This document shows positions 1 through 6,406 of a stretch of DNA of 9,318 nucleotides, piece by piece. Below the pieces are notes generated by a model. The model saw nothing but the letters and a program-made list of their open reading frames with translations. It had not been told where the DNA came from and made no database searches. The DNA lies in assembly GCA_003517845.1 (NCBI GenBank), contig DOZU01000240.1, positions 1 to 9,318 of the forward strand, read 5' to 3'. Both the position numbers and the translations under genes were made by a program. Source of the stretch: Clostridiales bacterium. GTDB lineage: Bacteria; Bacillota; Sulfobacillia; UBA995. Numbering within the stretch: the first letter of the stretch is position 1; the number at the start of each line of letters is the position of its first letter.

Positions 1-37
1 GGCCTATATCGAAACCTCAGGGGCGGGCGGGAGCGGG

Positions 38-66
38 TTGATTTCGCAGCCTGCTTGTGCTATCGT
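38..66 (+). promoter_or_regulatory. Candidate promoter for tRNA-Pro
   Basis: A TTGATT hexamer (38-43) is followed after 17 bases by TATCGT (61-66). Each matches the sigma-A/sigma-70 consensus at four of six positions, and the -10 keeps the conserved T-A and final T. Transcription would begin near 73, about 50 bases before the mature tRNA 5' end, leaving a leader for RNase P to remove. The spacing and position are right, but the hexamers are only moderate and GC-rich DNA produces such matches by chance. Confidence 0.35.
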
Positions 67-123
67 GAAGGAGACGAGAAATCGCACGAACTGCGGGCAA
101 GACGGACGCGTGGGACTTGAGGC

Positions 124-200
124 CGGGGTGTGGCTCAGCTTGGTAGAGCGCCTGGTTCGGGACCAGGAGGCCGGCGGTTCAAATCCGCCCACTCCGACCA
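124..200 (+). tRNA. tRNA-Pro (anticodon CGG)
   Basis: A full 77-base cloverleaf can be folded by hand. The acceptor stem CGGGGTG (124-130) pairs with CACTCCG (190-196) with one G-U pair. The anticodon stem CCTGG/CCAGG (151-155 and 163-167) encloses the loop TTCGGGA, giving anticodon CGG at 158-160, which reads proline codon CCG. The T arm carries GGTTCAAATCC. The discriminator A197 and the CCA end (198-200) are encoded in the DNA. CCG is a frequent proline codon in the high-GC genes of this window. It stands alone, with no other tRNA beside it. The 3' end of a tRNA-Pro can be an integration site, but no integrase or repeated att sequence is visible here. Confidence 0.97.
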
Positions 201-203
201 GCT

Positions 204-260
204 AAAAAGAGGTGGGGTCGCCAGGAAGGCGTTGATCTTCTCGGCGGCCTCTCTTTTCTT
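204..260 (+). terminator. Possible intrinsic terminator after tRNA-Pro
   Basis: AAAAAGAGG (204-212) can pair with CCTCTCTTTT (248-257) with one bulged C. Inside it, CGCC (219-222) can pair with GGCG at either 228-231 or 243-246. The 3' side runs into a pyrimidine/T-rich stretch (TCTTTTCTT). This could end the tRNA transcript before bioY. The internal loop is large, so the call is tentative. Confidence 0.3.
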
Positions 261-281
261 GCGGCGAGGGGATGAAGGCCG

Positions 282-842
282 GTGAAGCTTTCGGCACGCG
301 AAATGGTCTTGGCGGCTCTCTTTGCCGGGCTAACGGCGGTCATGGCGCAGATTGCCATCCCCGTGGGCTTCATGCCCGTGCCGATTACCGGGCAGACTCT
401 GGCGGTAATGCTTGCGGGAGCGCTGTTAGGGGCAAGGCTTGGCGCTTTCAGCCAATCGGTCTACCTCCTGTTAGGAGCGATGGGGTTGCCGGTATTTGCT
501 TTTGCCCGGGCGGGACTCGATGTGCTGCTCGGTCCGACCGGTGGCTTTCTGGTTGGCTTTGTCGCCGGCGCGTACGTGACAGGCAAGCTGCTCGAGAGGA
601 ACCCGCAACCGTCACTGCTCTATCTCTTGTTTGCCATGGTTCTTGGCGGAATTGTGGTGATCTATATTCCCGGCGTACTGCAGTTCGCGCATGTCACCGG
701 AATGCCGCTTGCCAATGCGCTGGTGGCCATCTGGCCGTTCACCCCGGGCGATGGCTTGAAAATTATTGTTTCTGCCGTCATCGTACGTACCATACTGGCC
801 AGGAATCTGACCGGCCAGCTACAGCCGAGTAGATGGCTGTAG
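282..842 (+). CDS. bioY: BioY family biotin transporter (ECF S component)
   Basis: The 186-residue product matches BioY, the membrane-embedded biotin-binding subunit of an energy-coupling-factor transporter. The family hallmark is near the N-terminus: a hydrophobic helix, then PVPITGQTLAVMLAGALLG (about residues 32-50). It is followed by the GLPVFA and GPTGGFLVGF segments (about residues 69-74 and 84-93) and a C-terminal helix with the PFTPGDGLK motif. About six hydrophobic spans fit the usual BioY topology and length. The start is GTG at 282, with GAGGGG (266-271) 10 bases upstream; an ATG at 272 is in another frame. No EcfA ATPases or EcfT follow, so it would share a housekeeping ECF module encoded elsewhere or work alone, as some BioY proteins do. 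No BirA-type operator is visible upstream. It lies convergent to the dehydrogenase. Biotin import is relevant because the operon to the right encodes a biotin-dependent carboxylase. Confidence 0.93.
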   Translation: MKLSAREMVLAALFAGLTAVMAQIAIPVGFMPVPITGQTLAVMLAGALLGARLGAFSQSVYLLLGAMGLPVFAFARAGLDVLLGPTGGFLVGFVAGAYVTGKLLERNPQPSLLYLLFAMVLGGIVVIYIPGVLQFAHVTGMPLANALVAIWPFTPGDGLKIIVSAVIVRTILARNLTGQLQPSRWL

Positions 843-921
843 TGAGGAAGTGGTCGTTGATGCGCTCGCGGCCGTGGTCAGGCTGGCGGTGACGTGCCAT
901 CACCCTGACCGCCTGTTCGGC

Positions 922-952
922 GGCAGGGGCGGGTTCCGAACTCACCCCTGCC
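922..952. repeat. Imperfect palindromic repeat, copy 1
   Basis: GGCAGGGG (922-929) pairs with CCCCTGCC (945-952). After a single C/A mismatch, GGGTTC (931-936) faces GAACTC (938-943) with one G-T pair. The core GGGGCGGGTTC is shared with the perfect palindrome at 9261-9289, and the first 14 bases are the exact reverse complement of 9056-9069. It looks like a decayed member of a dispersed intergenic palindrome family. Confidence 0.6.
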
Positions 953-1002
953 CCGAAGGCTTGCACGTCCGAGAATGCCGTCTGCCGCAGCGCCTCCGTT
1001 TT

Positions 1003-1020
1003 CATGCCCCGTGGGGCATG
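1003..1020. repeat. Perfect-arm hairpin near dehydrogenase 3' end
   Basis: CATGCCCCGTGGGGCATG has two perfect 8-base arms around a GT centre. It lies 73 bases past the dehydrogenase stop on the minus strand and 160 bases past the bioY stop. A two-base loop is too tight, so the hairpin would open the inner pairs. A dyad like this could be a transcript end or a protein-binding site; no T tract follows on either strand. Confidence 0.45.
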
Positions 1021-1092
1021 CGGGTCCATCAGGAGAACGGCGCCAGATGCAGGCAAGGCTGCTCGGCGCCGGCTCTGTCCCCGGGCCGGCGG

Positions 1093-2232
1093 CTAACAGC
1101 CCAGTTGCCTGGCAATGACCATCCGCTGGATCTCGGAAGTCCCTTCGCCGATGGTCATCAGTTTGGAGTCCCGCAAGTAGCGCTCCACCGGATACTCTTG
1201 CACATAGCCATAGCCGCCATGGATCTGCACCGCCTCCAGGGCCGCGCGCACGCAGGCTTCCGAGGCATATAGTTTGGCCATGGCCGCCTCCCGGGTGAAG
1301 GGAAGGCCCTGGTCCTTCAGCCAGGCCGCTCGCCAGGTAGCCAGGCGGGCCAGTTCCACCTCGGTGGCCATATCCGCCAGCTTGAACTGGGTAGCCTGGA
1401 AGCTGGAGATAGGTTTGCCGAACTGGACTCGCCCTCGGGCATAACTGAGCGCTGCGTCGAGACACGCCTGAGCGATCCCGACCGACAGGGCGGCGATGCT
1501 GATCCGGCCCCCGTCCAGGATCGCGAGGAACTGCCGGAAACCATCGCCCGGGTTCCCCAGCAGGTGGTCGGCCGGCACCCGGCAGTCCTGGAAGGAGAGT
1601 TCCACCGTGTCCGAGGCCCGCAGCCCGAGTTTATGGTAGCCCGAACCGACGCGGAAGCCGGGGGTGCCTGCCGGTACCGCGAAGTTGGAGATGCCCCTAT
1701 GCCCTGCACTCCGGTCGGTGACGGCGGCGATGACCACGACGCCGGCAATTGAGCCGTTGGTGATGAAGCACTTGGACCCGTCGATCACCCAGCAGTCGCC
1801 ATCGCGGACCGCCCTGGTCTCGATGCCCCCGGCATCGGAACCGGCATTGGGTTCGGTCAGGGCGAATGCCGCCAACATCTCACCCCGGGCGCAGGGGATC
1901 AGCCACCGCCGTTTCTGCTCCTCCGAACCGAAACGGTGAAAGGGGGAGGCCCCGAGGGAAACGTGGGCGGCATAGGTTATCCCCAGGGAGGCGGAGGCGC
2001 GACCGATCTCTTCCACGGCCAGGGCATAGGCCAGGTAGTCGGAACCAACTCCGCCGCAATCCTCCGGGAACGGCAGGCCGAAGAGGTCCAGCTCGCGCAT
2101 GCGGTCGAAGATGCTCCGCGGCAGGCGGCCCTCCTCTTCCCAGCTTGCGGCGGAGGGCGTCACCTCCCGATCAACGAACTCCCTTACTGTCTTGCGGATC
2201 ATCTGGTGCTCTTCATCGAGCGCGAAGTCCAC
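1093..2232 (-). CDS. Acyl-CoA dehydrogenase, probably isovaleryl-CoA / short branched-chain
   Basis: The 379-residue flavoprotein has the usual family length. It oxidises an acyl-CoA to the 2-enoyl-CoA and passes electrons to ETF. Signature 1 is ALTEPNAGSDAGG (124-136). The C-terminal signature includes IHGGYGYVQEYPVERYLRD (337-355), followed by IGEGTSEIQ with Glu363 at the usual catalytic-base position. I chose GTG at 2232 because it gives the typical MDFALDEEHQMIR N-terminus and has GGGAGGTG six bases upstream. An in-frame ATG at 2256 (387 residues) is the alternative; an extension to 2661 would overlap the operon. It is divergent from an operon for the rest of leucine breakdown, so isovaleryl-CoA is the expected substrate. 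However, the position matching the helix-G glutamate of classical isovaleryl-CoA dehydrogenases is Gly (LDGGR, 239-243), so the substrate is an inference from context. Confidence 0.93.
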   Translation of the reverse strand: MDFALDEEHQMIRKTVREFVDREVTPSAASWEEEGRLPRSIFDRMRELDLFGLPFPEDCGGVGSDYLAYALAVEEIGRASASLGITYAAHVSLGASPFHRFGSEEQKRRWLIPCARGEMLAAFALTEPNAGSDAGGIETRAVRDGDCWVIDGSKCFITNGSIAGVVVIAAVTDRSAGHRGISNFAVPAGTPGFRVGSGYHKLGLRASDTVELSFQDCRVPADHLLGNPGDGFRQFLAILDGGRISIAALSVGIAQACLDAALSYARGRVQFGKPISSFQATQFKLADMATEVELARLATWRAAWLKDQGLPFTREAAMAKLYASEACVRAALEAVQIHGGYGYVQEYPVERYLRDSKLMTIGEGTSEIQRMVIARQLGC

Positions 2233-2517
2233 GGCCGGCACCTCCCGGGCAAGCATGACCGACCGCCGAACCTCCCGGGACAGGAATCGGGAGCAGGCCG
2301 GCGTCCGACCAGTTCCGCCCAGCCAGGGCCAACTCCTGTCTTGCCGCTTCCCGCGGAAAGGAAAAATCAGAACCGCCAGGTGCTTGCGCCGATCGTCAAG
2401 CAGGAATTGCGGGGAGATGGCAAGAAAAGGGCGGCGGACCAAACCGCTGCGTTTCGAACTTTCAGATTGCTGCGGCGCGGGCGAATTCGGCAACGGGGAA
2501 GGGGCACGCCCAGGCGA
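2233..2517. promoter_or_regulatory. Divergent control region between dehydrogenase and MCC operon
   Basis: These 285 bases separate the two divergent starts and must hold both promoters. The middle (about 2350-2370) is relatively A-rich, but I found no pair of -35/-10 hexamers at correct spacing on either strand. A minus-strand TTGACG (2394-2399) lacks a partner -10. The decamer ACCTCCCGGG is repeated 30 bases apart (2240-2249 and 2270-2279). No clear operator palindrome for a TetR- or MerR-type leucine-pathway regulator could be picked out by eye, and no regulator gene is present in the window. Confidence 0.5.
2239..2246 (-). promoter_or_regulatory. Ribosome binding site deciding the dehydrogenase start
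   Basis: On the minus strand this reads GGGAGGTG, six bases before the GTG at 2232. It lies inside the coding frame of the longer ATG-2256 version, which favours the shorter protein. A second copy of the same decamer CCCGGGAGGT sits at 2270-2279, 13 bases before that ATG, so both starts have a Shine-Dalgarno sequence, but only the downstream one is ideally spaced. Confidence 0.65.
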
Positions 2518-4125
2518 ATGGAAGCGATCGCGTCCCGCATACCCACCCACAGTCAGGAGTTCCTGGCCGGTCGCCGCCACCACGCATCGCTGGCCGAAGA
2601 GTTGCGCAGCCGACTGGAGCTGGTCCGAGCAGGAGGCGGCGAGCGGGCGCTGGCCCGCCACCGGTCGCTGGGGAAAATGACCGCCCGCGAACGCATCGAT
2701 GGGCTGCTGGATGCCGGTTCGCCGTTTTTGGAGCTATCGGCGCTGGCGGCTTGGGCCATGTATGACGGCGAGGCGCCGGCCGCGGGCATCATCACCGGCA
2801 TCGGTCGCGTGGCGGGGACGGAGTGCGTCGTGGTCGCCAATGACGCGACCGTCAAGGGCGGCACGTACTACCCTATGACGGTGAAGAAGCACGTTCGCGC
2901 CCAGGAGATTGCCCTCGCCAACCGCCTGCCCTGCATCTATCTGGTGGACTCGGGGGGCGCCTTCCTCCCGCTGCAGGCCGAGGTGTTCCCCGACCGGGAG
3001 CATTTCGGCCGCATCTTCTACAATCAGGCCCGGCTGTCGGCAGCGGGGATTCCCCAGTTAGCGGCGGTCATGGGGTCGTGTACGGCGGGTGGGGCGTACG
3101 TCCCGGCCATGAGCGACGAGGCGGTGATCGTGAAGGGGACCGGCACCATCTTCCTGGGCGGGCCGCCCCTGGTGAAGGCCGCCACCGGGGAAGACGTCAC
3201 GGCGGAAGAACTGGGTGGGGCCGACGTGCACGCGCGCCGGTCGGGCGTGGTAGACCATTACGCCGAAGACGACCGCCAGGCCCTTCAGATCATGCGGGAT
3301 ATAGTGGCCACCCTGAACCACCGCAAGCAATGGGATCTCGACATCGCCGAGTCGGAGGACCCGGCCTATCCCCCGGAAGAGCTATACGGGATCCTTCCCG
3401 TGGACCTGCGTACTCCCTATGACGTGAGGGAAGTGATCGCCCGCATCGTGGATGGGAGCCGCCTCGCCGAATTCAAGGCGATGTACGGGACGACGCTGGT
3501 CTGCGGCTTCGCCCGCATCCAGGGCATGTTGGCCGGCATCGTGGCCAACAACGGGGTGCTGTTCGTTGACAGCGCGGAGAAGGGCACGCACTTCATCGAG
3601 CTGTGCGGGCAGCGGGGCATCCCCATCGTGTTCTTGCAGAACATCACCGGGTTCATGGTGGGCCGGCAATACGAGGCGGCAGGGATCGCGCGCGCGGGCG
3701 CCAAGATGGTCCACGCCGTATCCACCTGCAATGTCCCGCGCTTCACCGTGGTCATCGGCGGGTCCTACGGAGCTGGCAACTACGCCATGTGCGGCCGCGC
3801 GTATGAGCCCCGCTTCCTCTTCATGTGGCCGAACGCCCGCATCAGCGTGATGGGCCCCGAACAGGCCGCCGGCGTCCTGGTCACCGTGAAGCGCGAGCAG
3901 TTGTCCCGCGACGGCAAGGCACTCTCCCCCGGGGAGGAAGAGGCGATCGTGCGACCGATCCTCGACAAGTACGAAGCGGAAGGCAGTCCGTATTATAGCA
4001 CGGCCCGGGTGTGGGATGACGGGATCATCGACCCGACCAAGACCCGCGGTGTCCTGGCTCTCGCCCTGTCGGCCGCGATGAACGGCCCCATCGAGCGCAT
4101 GAAGCCGGGCGTCTACCGGATGTGA
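2518..4125 (+). CDS. mccB: Methylcrotonyl-CoA carboxylase beta (carboxyltransferase) subunit
   Basis: The 535-residue product has the length and end-to-end pattern of MCC beta. This subunit transfers CO2 from carboxybiotin to 3-methylcrotonyl-CoA, giving 3-methylglutaconyl-CoA. Visible landmarks are GNDA-like VANDATVKGGTYYP (106-119), YLVDSGGAFLPLQ (141-153), VFPDREHFGRIFYNQ (156-170), the oxyanion-hole loop GSCTAGGAYVP (186-196), NITGFMVGRQYE (375-386), and GGSYGAGNYAMCGRAYEPR (414-432) followed by MWPNARISVMGPEQAAGV (436-453). It ends in GVYRM, like the family's typical GVFRM. These features separate it from propionyl-CoA carboxylase beta; geranyl-CoA carboxylase remains possible but does not fit the neighbours. 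The start is ATG 2518; GGGGAAGGGG (2495-2504) is 13 bases upstream, rather far, so translation efficiency is uncertain. The open frame runs back to 1936, but that part overlaps the dehydrogenase and has no family similarity. It is the first gene of the operon. Confidence 0.95.
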   Translation: MEAIASRIPTHSQEFLAGRRHHASLAEELRSRLELVRAGGGERALARHRSLGKMTARERIDGLLDAGSPFLELSALAAWAMYDGEAPAAGIITGIGRVAGTECVVVANDATVKGGTYYPMTVKKHVRAQEIALANRLPCIYLVDSGGAFLPLQAEVFPDREHFGRIFYNQARLSAAGIPQLAAVMGSCTAGGAYVPAMSDEAVIVKGTGTIFLGGPPLVKAATGEDVTAEELGGADVHARRSGVVDHYAEDDRQALQIMRDIVATLNHRKQWDLDIAESEDPAYPPEELYGILPVDLRTPYDVREVIARIVDGSRLAEFKAMYGTTLVCGFARIQGMLAGIVANNGVLFVDSAEKGTHFIELCGQRGIPIVFLQNITGFMVGRQYEAAGIARAGAKMVHAVSTCNVPRFTVVIGGSYGAGNYAMCGRAYEPRFLFMWPNARISVMGPEQAAGVLVTVKREQLSRDGKALSPGEEEAIVRPILDKYEAEGSPYYSTARVWDDGIIDPTKTRGVLALALSAAMNGPIERMKPGVYRM

Positions 4126-4127
4126 CC

Positions 4128-4901
4128 ATGGACGAGACACTGCGTTGCAGCGTCGGCGGACCACGGATGACCGTCACCCTGTGCCGGCCGCGGGTGCACA
4201 ATGCCCTGAATGCCGAGTTGATCGCCTTGATAGACCAGGCCTTCCGCGAGGCGGCGGGACGGGAAGAGGTCCGATACGTGGTGCTGGAAGGCGAGGGGAC
4301 ATCTTTCTGCGCCGGCGCGGACCTGAAGTGGATGCAGGCGGCGGTGGACCTCCCACCCGAGGAGAACCGAGCCGACGCGGCGCGCCTGGCCGCGGCCCTG
4401 GAGGCCATCGCAACCTGCCCGAAGCCGGTGATCGCCCGGGTCCATGGGGCCTGCCTTGCCGGGGGCATGGGCCTGGCGGCGGCATGCGATCTGGCGGTGG
4501 CCGCTCCGGACACGGTGTTCGGACTGGCAGAGGTGCGGCTCGGGCTGGTCCCGGCCATCATTTTCCCCTACTTGCTCCGGAAGGTCGCCCCCCACCAGTT
4601 GCTGCGCGTGGCCCTCACCGGCGAACGATTCGATGCGACCCGGGCTCGGGAAATGGGCCTCATCCACGAGGCGGCTGACGAACCGGAGGCCGTGGTCCGG
4701 CGGTGGGGCGACCTGCTGGTGACCGGAGGCCCGCGGGCCCTCGCCCGGGTCAAAGCGATGTTTCGCGCCGTGCCGGGGATGTCGTGGGCGGCCGCGCAGC
4801 AACATGCGGTGGAAGTGATCGCCGAGGTGCGCGCCGGCCCGGAAGCCCAGGAGGGCACCGAGGCCTTCCTGCAGAAGCGGAGACCGCCATGGGCGCTGTA
4901 G
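4128..4901 (+). CDS. liuC: Methylglutaconyl-CoA hydratase (crotonase family)
   Basis: The product is a 257-residue enoyl-CoA hydratase/isomerase-fold protein. In this context it should hydrate 3-methylglutaconyl-CoA to HMG-CoA. SFCAGADLKWM (59-69) forms the CoA/oxyanion segment, and the ADLKWM form is typical of the methylglutaconyl branch. HGACLAGGMGLAAACDLA (106-123) supplies the second oxyanion NH. Glu135 in FGLAEVRLGLVPA matches the retained catalytic Glu of crotonases. The other crotonase glutamate position is Gly115, which as I recall is also glycine in bacterial LiuC proteins. The C-terminus EGTEAFLQKRRPPW is the usual family ending. The ATG at 4128 is two bases past the mccB stop; a GTG at 4122 overlaps that stop and would add two residues. 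There is no strong Shine-Dalgarno, so translational coupling to mccB is likely. The last 13 bases overlap the next gene. Confidence 0.92.
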   Translation: MDETLRCSVGGPRMTVTLCRPRVHNALNAELIALIDQAFREAAGREEVRYVVLEGEGTSFCAGADLKWMQAAVDLPPEENRADAARLAAALEAIATCPKPVIARVHGACLAGGMGLAAACDLAVAAPDTVFGLAEVRLGLVPAIIFPYLLRKVAPHQLLRVALTGERFDATRAREMGLIHEAADEPEAVVRRWGDLLVTGGPRALARVKAMFRAVPGMSWAAAQQHAVEVIAEVRAGPEAQEGTEAFLQKRRPPWAL

Positions 4902-6406
4902 ACGTGACCAAGATCCTGGTTGCCAATCGCGGCGAGATCGCCGTGCGCATCATCCGCGCCTGCCGGGAACTGGGGATCGCGACGGTAGCCGTGTATTCCG
5001 AGGCGGATGCCCTGGCACCCCATGTGCTCCTCGCCGACGAAGCGGTGCCCCTGGGTCCGCCGGAACCCGCGCAGTCCTATCTGCACATCGGCCGCATGGT
5101 GGAAGCCGCCCGGCGCACCGGCGCTCAGGCCGTTCATCCCGGCTACGGCTTCTTATCCGAAAACCCGGACTTCGCCGCCGCATGCGGCGAGGCTTCCCTC
5201 ACCTTCATCGGTCCGCCCGCCGCGGTAATCCGGGCGCTCGGCGACAAGTCGCGAGCCCGGCGACTGGCGGCGGGTGTAGGCGTGCCCATCGTGCCCGGCG
5301 CCGATGACCCCGGCACCGGGGAGGGAGCGCTGCGCGAAGCGGTCCTCCGTCTGGGGTTGCCGGTGCTGCTGAAGGCGGCGGCGGGCGGCGGCGGCAAGGG
5401 CATGCGGACGGTGCGGGACGCCGCCGACCTCGAGATTCAGGCGCAAGCCGCGAGGCGCGAGGCGACCGCCGCTTTCGGAGACGGCACTTTGCTGGTCGAA
5501 AAGCTGATCGAACGGCCCCGCCACATCGAGGTCCAGATCCTCGCTGACACGCATGGCAATGTCGTGCATCTGGGTGAGCGAGAATGCAGCGTCCAGCGCC
5601 GCTATCAAAAAGTGGTCGAGGAGTCGCCGTCTCCTCTGGCCGATGACGCATTTCGGGCCGCACTCGGCGAAGCAGCGGTACGAGTGGCTCAAGCCGCCGG
5701 CTACGTGAACGCGGGCACGGTCGAGTTCCTGGTGGATGACCGCCGGAACTTCTACTTCCTCGAGGTCAACACCCGCTTGCAGGTGGAGCACCCGGTAACC
5801 GAGATGGTAGCCGGGGTGGATCTCGTGCAGGCTCAGATCCGCGTAGCCGCAGGCGAAGTCCTCGGCTTGCGCCAGGATGACGTCGCCCTGCGGGGGTGGG
5901 CTATCGAGTGCCGCGTATATGCCGAGGACCCGGAGGCGGGTTTCGCGCCTTCTCCCGGCCGGGTGTTGCACTTGTACGAGCCGCAACTGCCCGGGGTGCG
6001 CGTGGACTCCGGCATTCGCGCCGGCCAGGACATCCCCGTGCATTATGATCCGATTTTGAGCAAGGTCATTGCGTGGGCGCCAACGCGATCGGCCGCCATC
6101 CGCCGTATGAGCCAGGCGCTGAGGGAATACGTGATCCTTGGCCCCCGGACTAACCTCCTGCATCTCCGCGCGATTGTGGATCACCCCTCCTTCGCGGCCG
6201 GCGACCTGTCGACGCAATTCCTGCCGGACCACCTGGGCGAGTGGCGGTCGCCCGCTCCACCGCTCGAGGTCCTGGCGGTGGCGGCGGTCCTGGCGGAATC
6301 AACTCGTCAGGCTCCCGGTTCCTCCCGCCGCCGCGGCCCCTGCCCCATCGTTGCGAGCCCAGCTTTCGCCGATCCCTGGGACCGCCTGCGCGGCTGGAGA
6401 CCATGA
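4889..6406 (+). CDS. accC: Biotin carboxylase subunit of methylcrotonyl-CoA carboxylase
   Basis: This 505-residue protein does the ATP- and bicarbonate-dependent carboxylation of biotin. It starts with KILVANRGEIAVRIIRA (8-24), followed by HPGYGFLSEN (83-92), the ATP-grasp glycine loop KAAAGGGGKGM (162-172), GERECSVQRRYQKVVEESPSP (229-249) and the catalytic EVNTRLQVEHPVTEM (292-306). ECRVYAEDP (340-348) and YDPILSKVI (386-394) follow. By motif, Lys120, Lys162, Glu279, Glu291, Asn293, Arg295 and Arg342 match the E. coli AccC active-site residues. After the BC core there is a linker ending in DPWDRLRGWRP, where fused MCC alpha chains continue into the BT domain, but here a TGA stops it. ATG 4889 has GGAG (4879-4882) six bases upstream and overlaps the hydratase end by 13 bases; GTG 4904 is an alternative. 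A housekeeping AccC for fatty-acid synthesis is less likely given the operon. Confidence 0.94.
   Translation: MGAVDVTKILVANRGEIAVRIIRACRELGIATVAVYSEADALAPHVLLADEAVPLGPPEPAQSYLHIGRMVEAARRTGAQAVHPGYGFLSENPDFAAACGEASLTFIGPPAAVIRALGDKSRARRLAAGVGVPIVPGADDPGTGEGALREAVLRLGLPVLLKAAAGGGGKGMRTVRDAADLEIQAQAARREATAAFGDGTLLVEKLIERPRHIEVQILADTHGNVVHLGERECSVQRRYQKVVEESPSPLADDAFRAALGEAAVRVAQAAGYVNAGTVEFLVDDRRNFYFLEVNTRLQVEHPVTEMVAGVDLVQAQIRVAAGEVLGLRQDDVALRGWAIECRVYAEDPEAGFAPSPGRVLHLYEPQLPGVRVDSGIRAGQDIPVHYDPILSKVIAWAPTRSAAIRRMSQALREYVILGPRTNLLHLRAIVDHPSFAAGDLSTQFLPDHLGEWRSPAPPLEVLAVAAVLAESTRQAPGSSRRRGPCPIVASPAFADPWDRLRGWRP

Larger units (their letters stand above)
843..1092. other. Convergent intergenic region with stem-loops
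   Basis: No credible gene lies between the stop codons of bioY and the dehydrogenase. Three potential hairpins occur. The first pairs GGTCAG (876-881) with CTGACC (905-910), enclosing GGTGA/TCACC (888-892 with 900-904). The second is the imperfect palindrome at 922-952. The third pairs CATGCCCC with GGGGCATG (1003-1020). None is followed by a T run on either strand, so they may act as bidirectional Rho-aided ends or 3' stabilisers rather than classical terminators. Confidence 0.5.

Noticed and set aside
124..200. tRNA-Pro as the attachment site of an integrated element
   Set aside because: No integrase, no repeat of the tRNA 3' end, and the following gene is a metabolic transporter.
272..832. 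Plus frame starting at ATG 272, overlapping bioY
   Set aside because: It is out of frame with the clear BioY protein and its translation is Cys/Arg/Gly-rich without membrane spans.
2366..2399. Minus-strand promoter for the dehydrogenase built on TTGACG (2394-2399)
   Set aside because: No acceptable -10 hexamer lies 16-18 bases downstream; the nearest candidate, TCTGAT, is at a 22-base spacing.
1936..2517. Upstream extension of the MCC beta frame
   Set aside because: It overlaps the divergent dehydrogenase and its start region. The family's normal N-terminus begins at ATG 2518 and gives the usual 535 residues.
3382..4164. 260-codon minus-strand frame opposite MCC beta
   Set aside because: It is His/Arg/Gly/Asp-rich in the way typical of antisense shadows, and the plus-strand protein matches its family throughout.
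5153..6232. 359-codon minus-strand frame opposite the biotin carboxylase
   Set aside because: It is antisense to a gene with all catalytic motifs in place, shows no family motif, and is expected from codon bias in GC-rich DNA.
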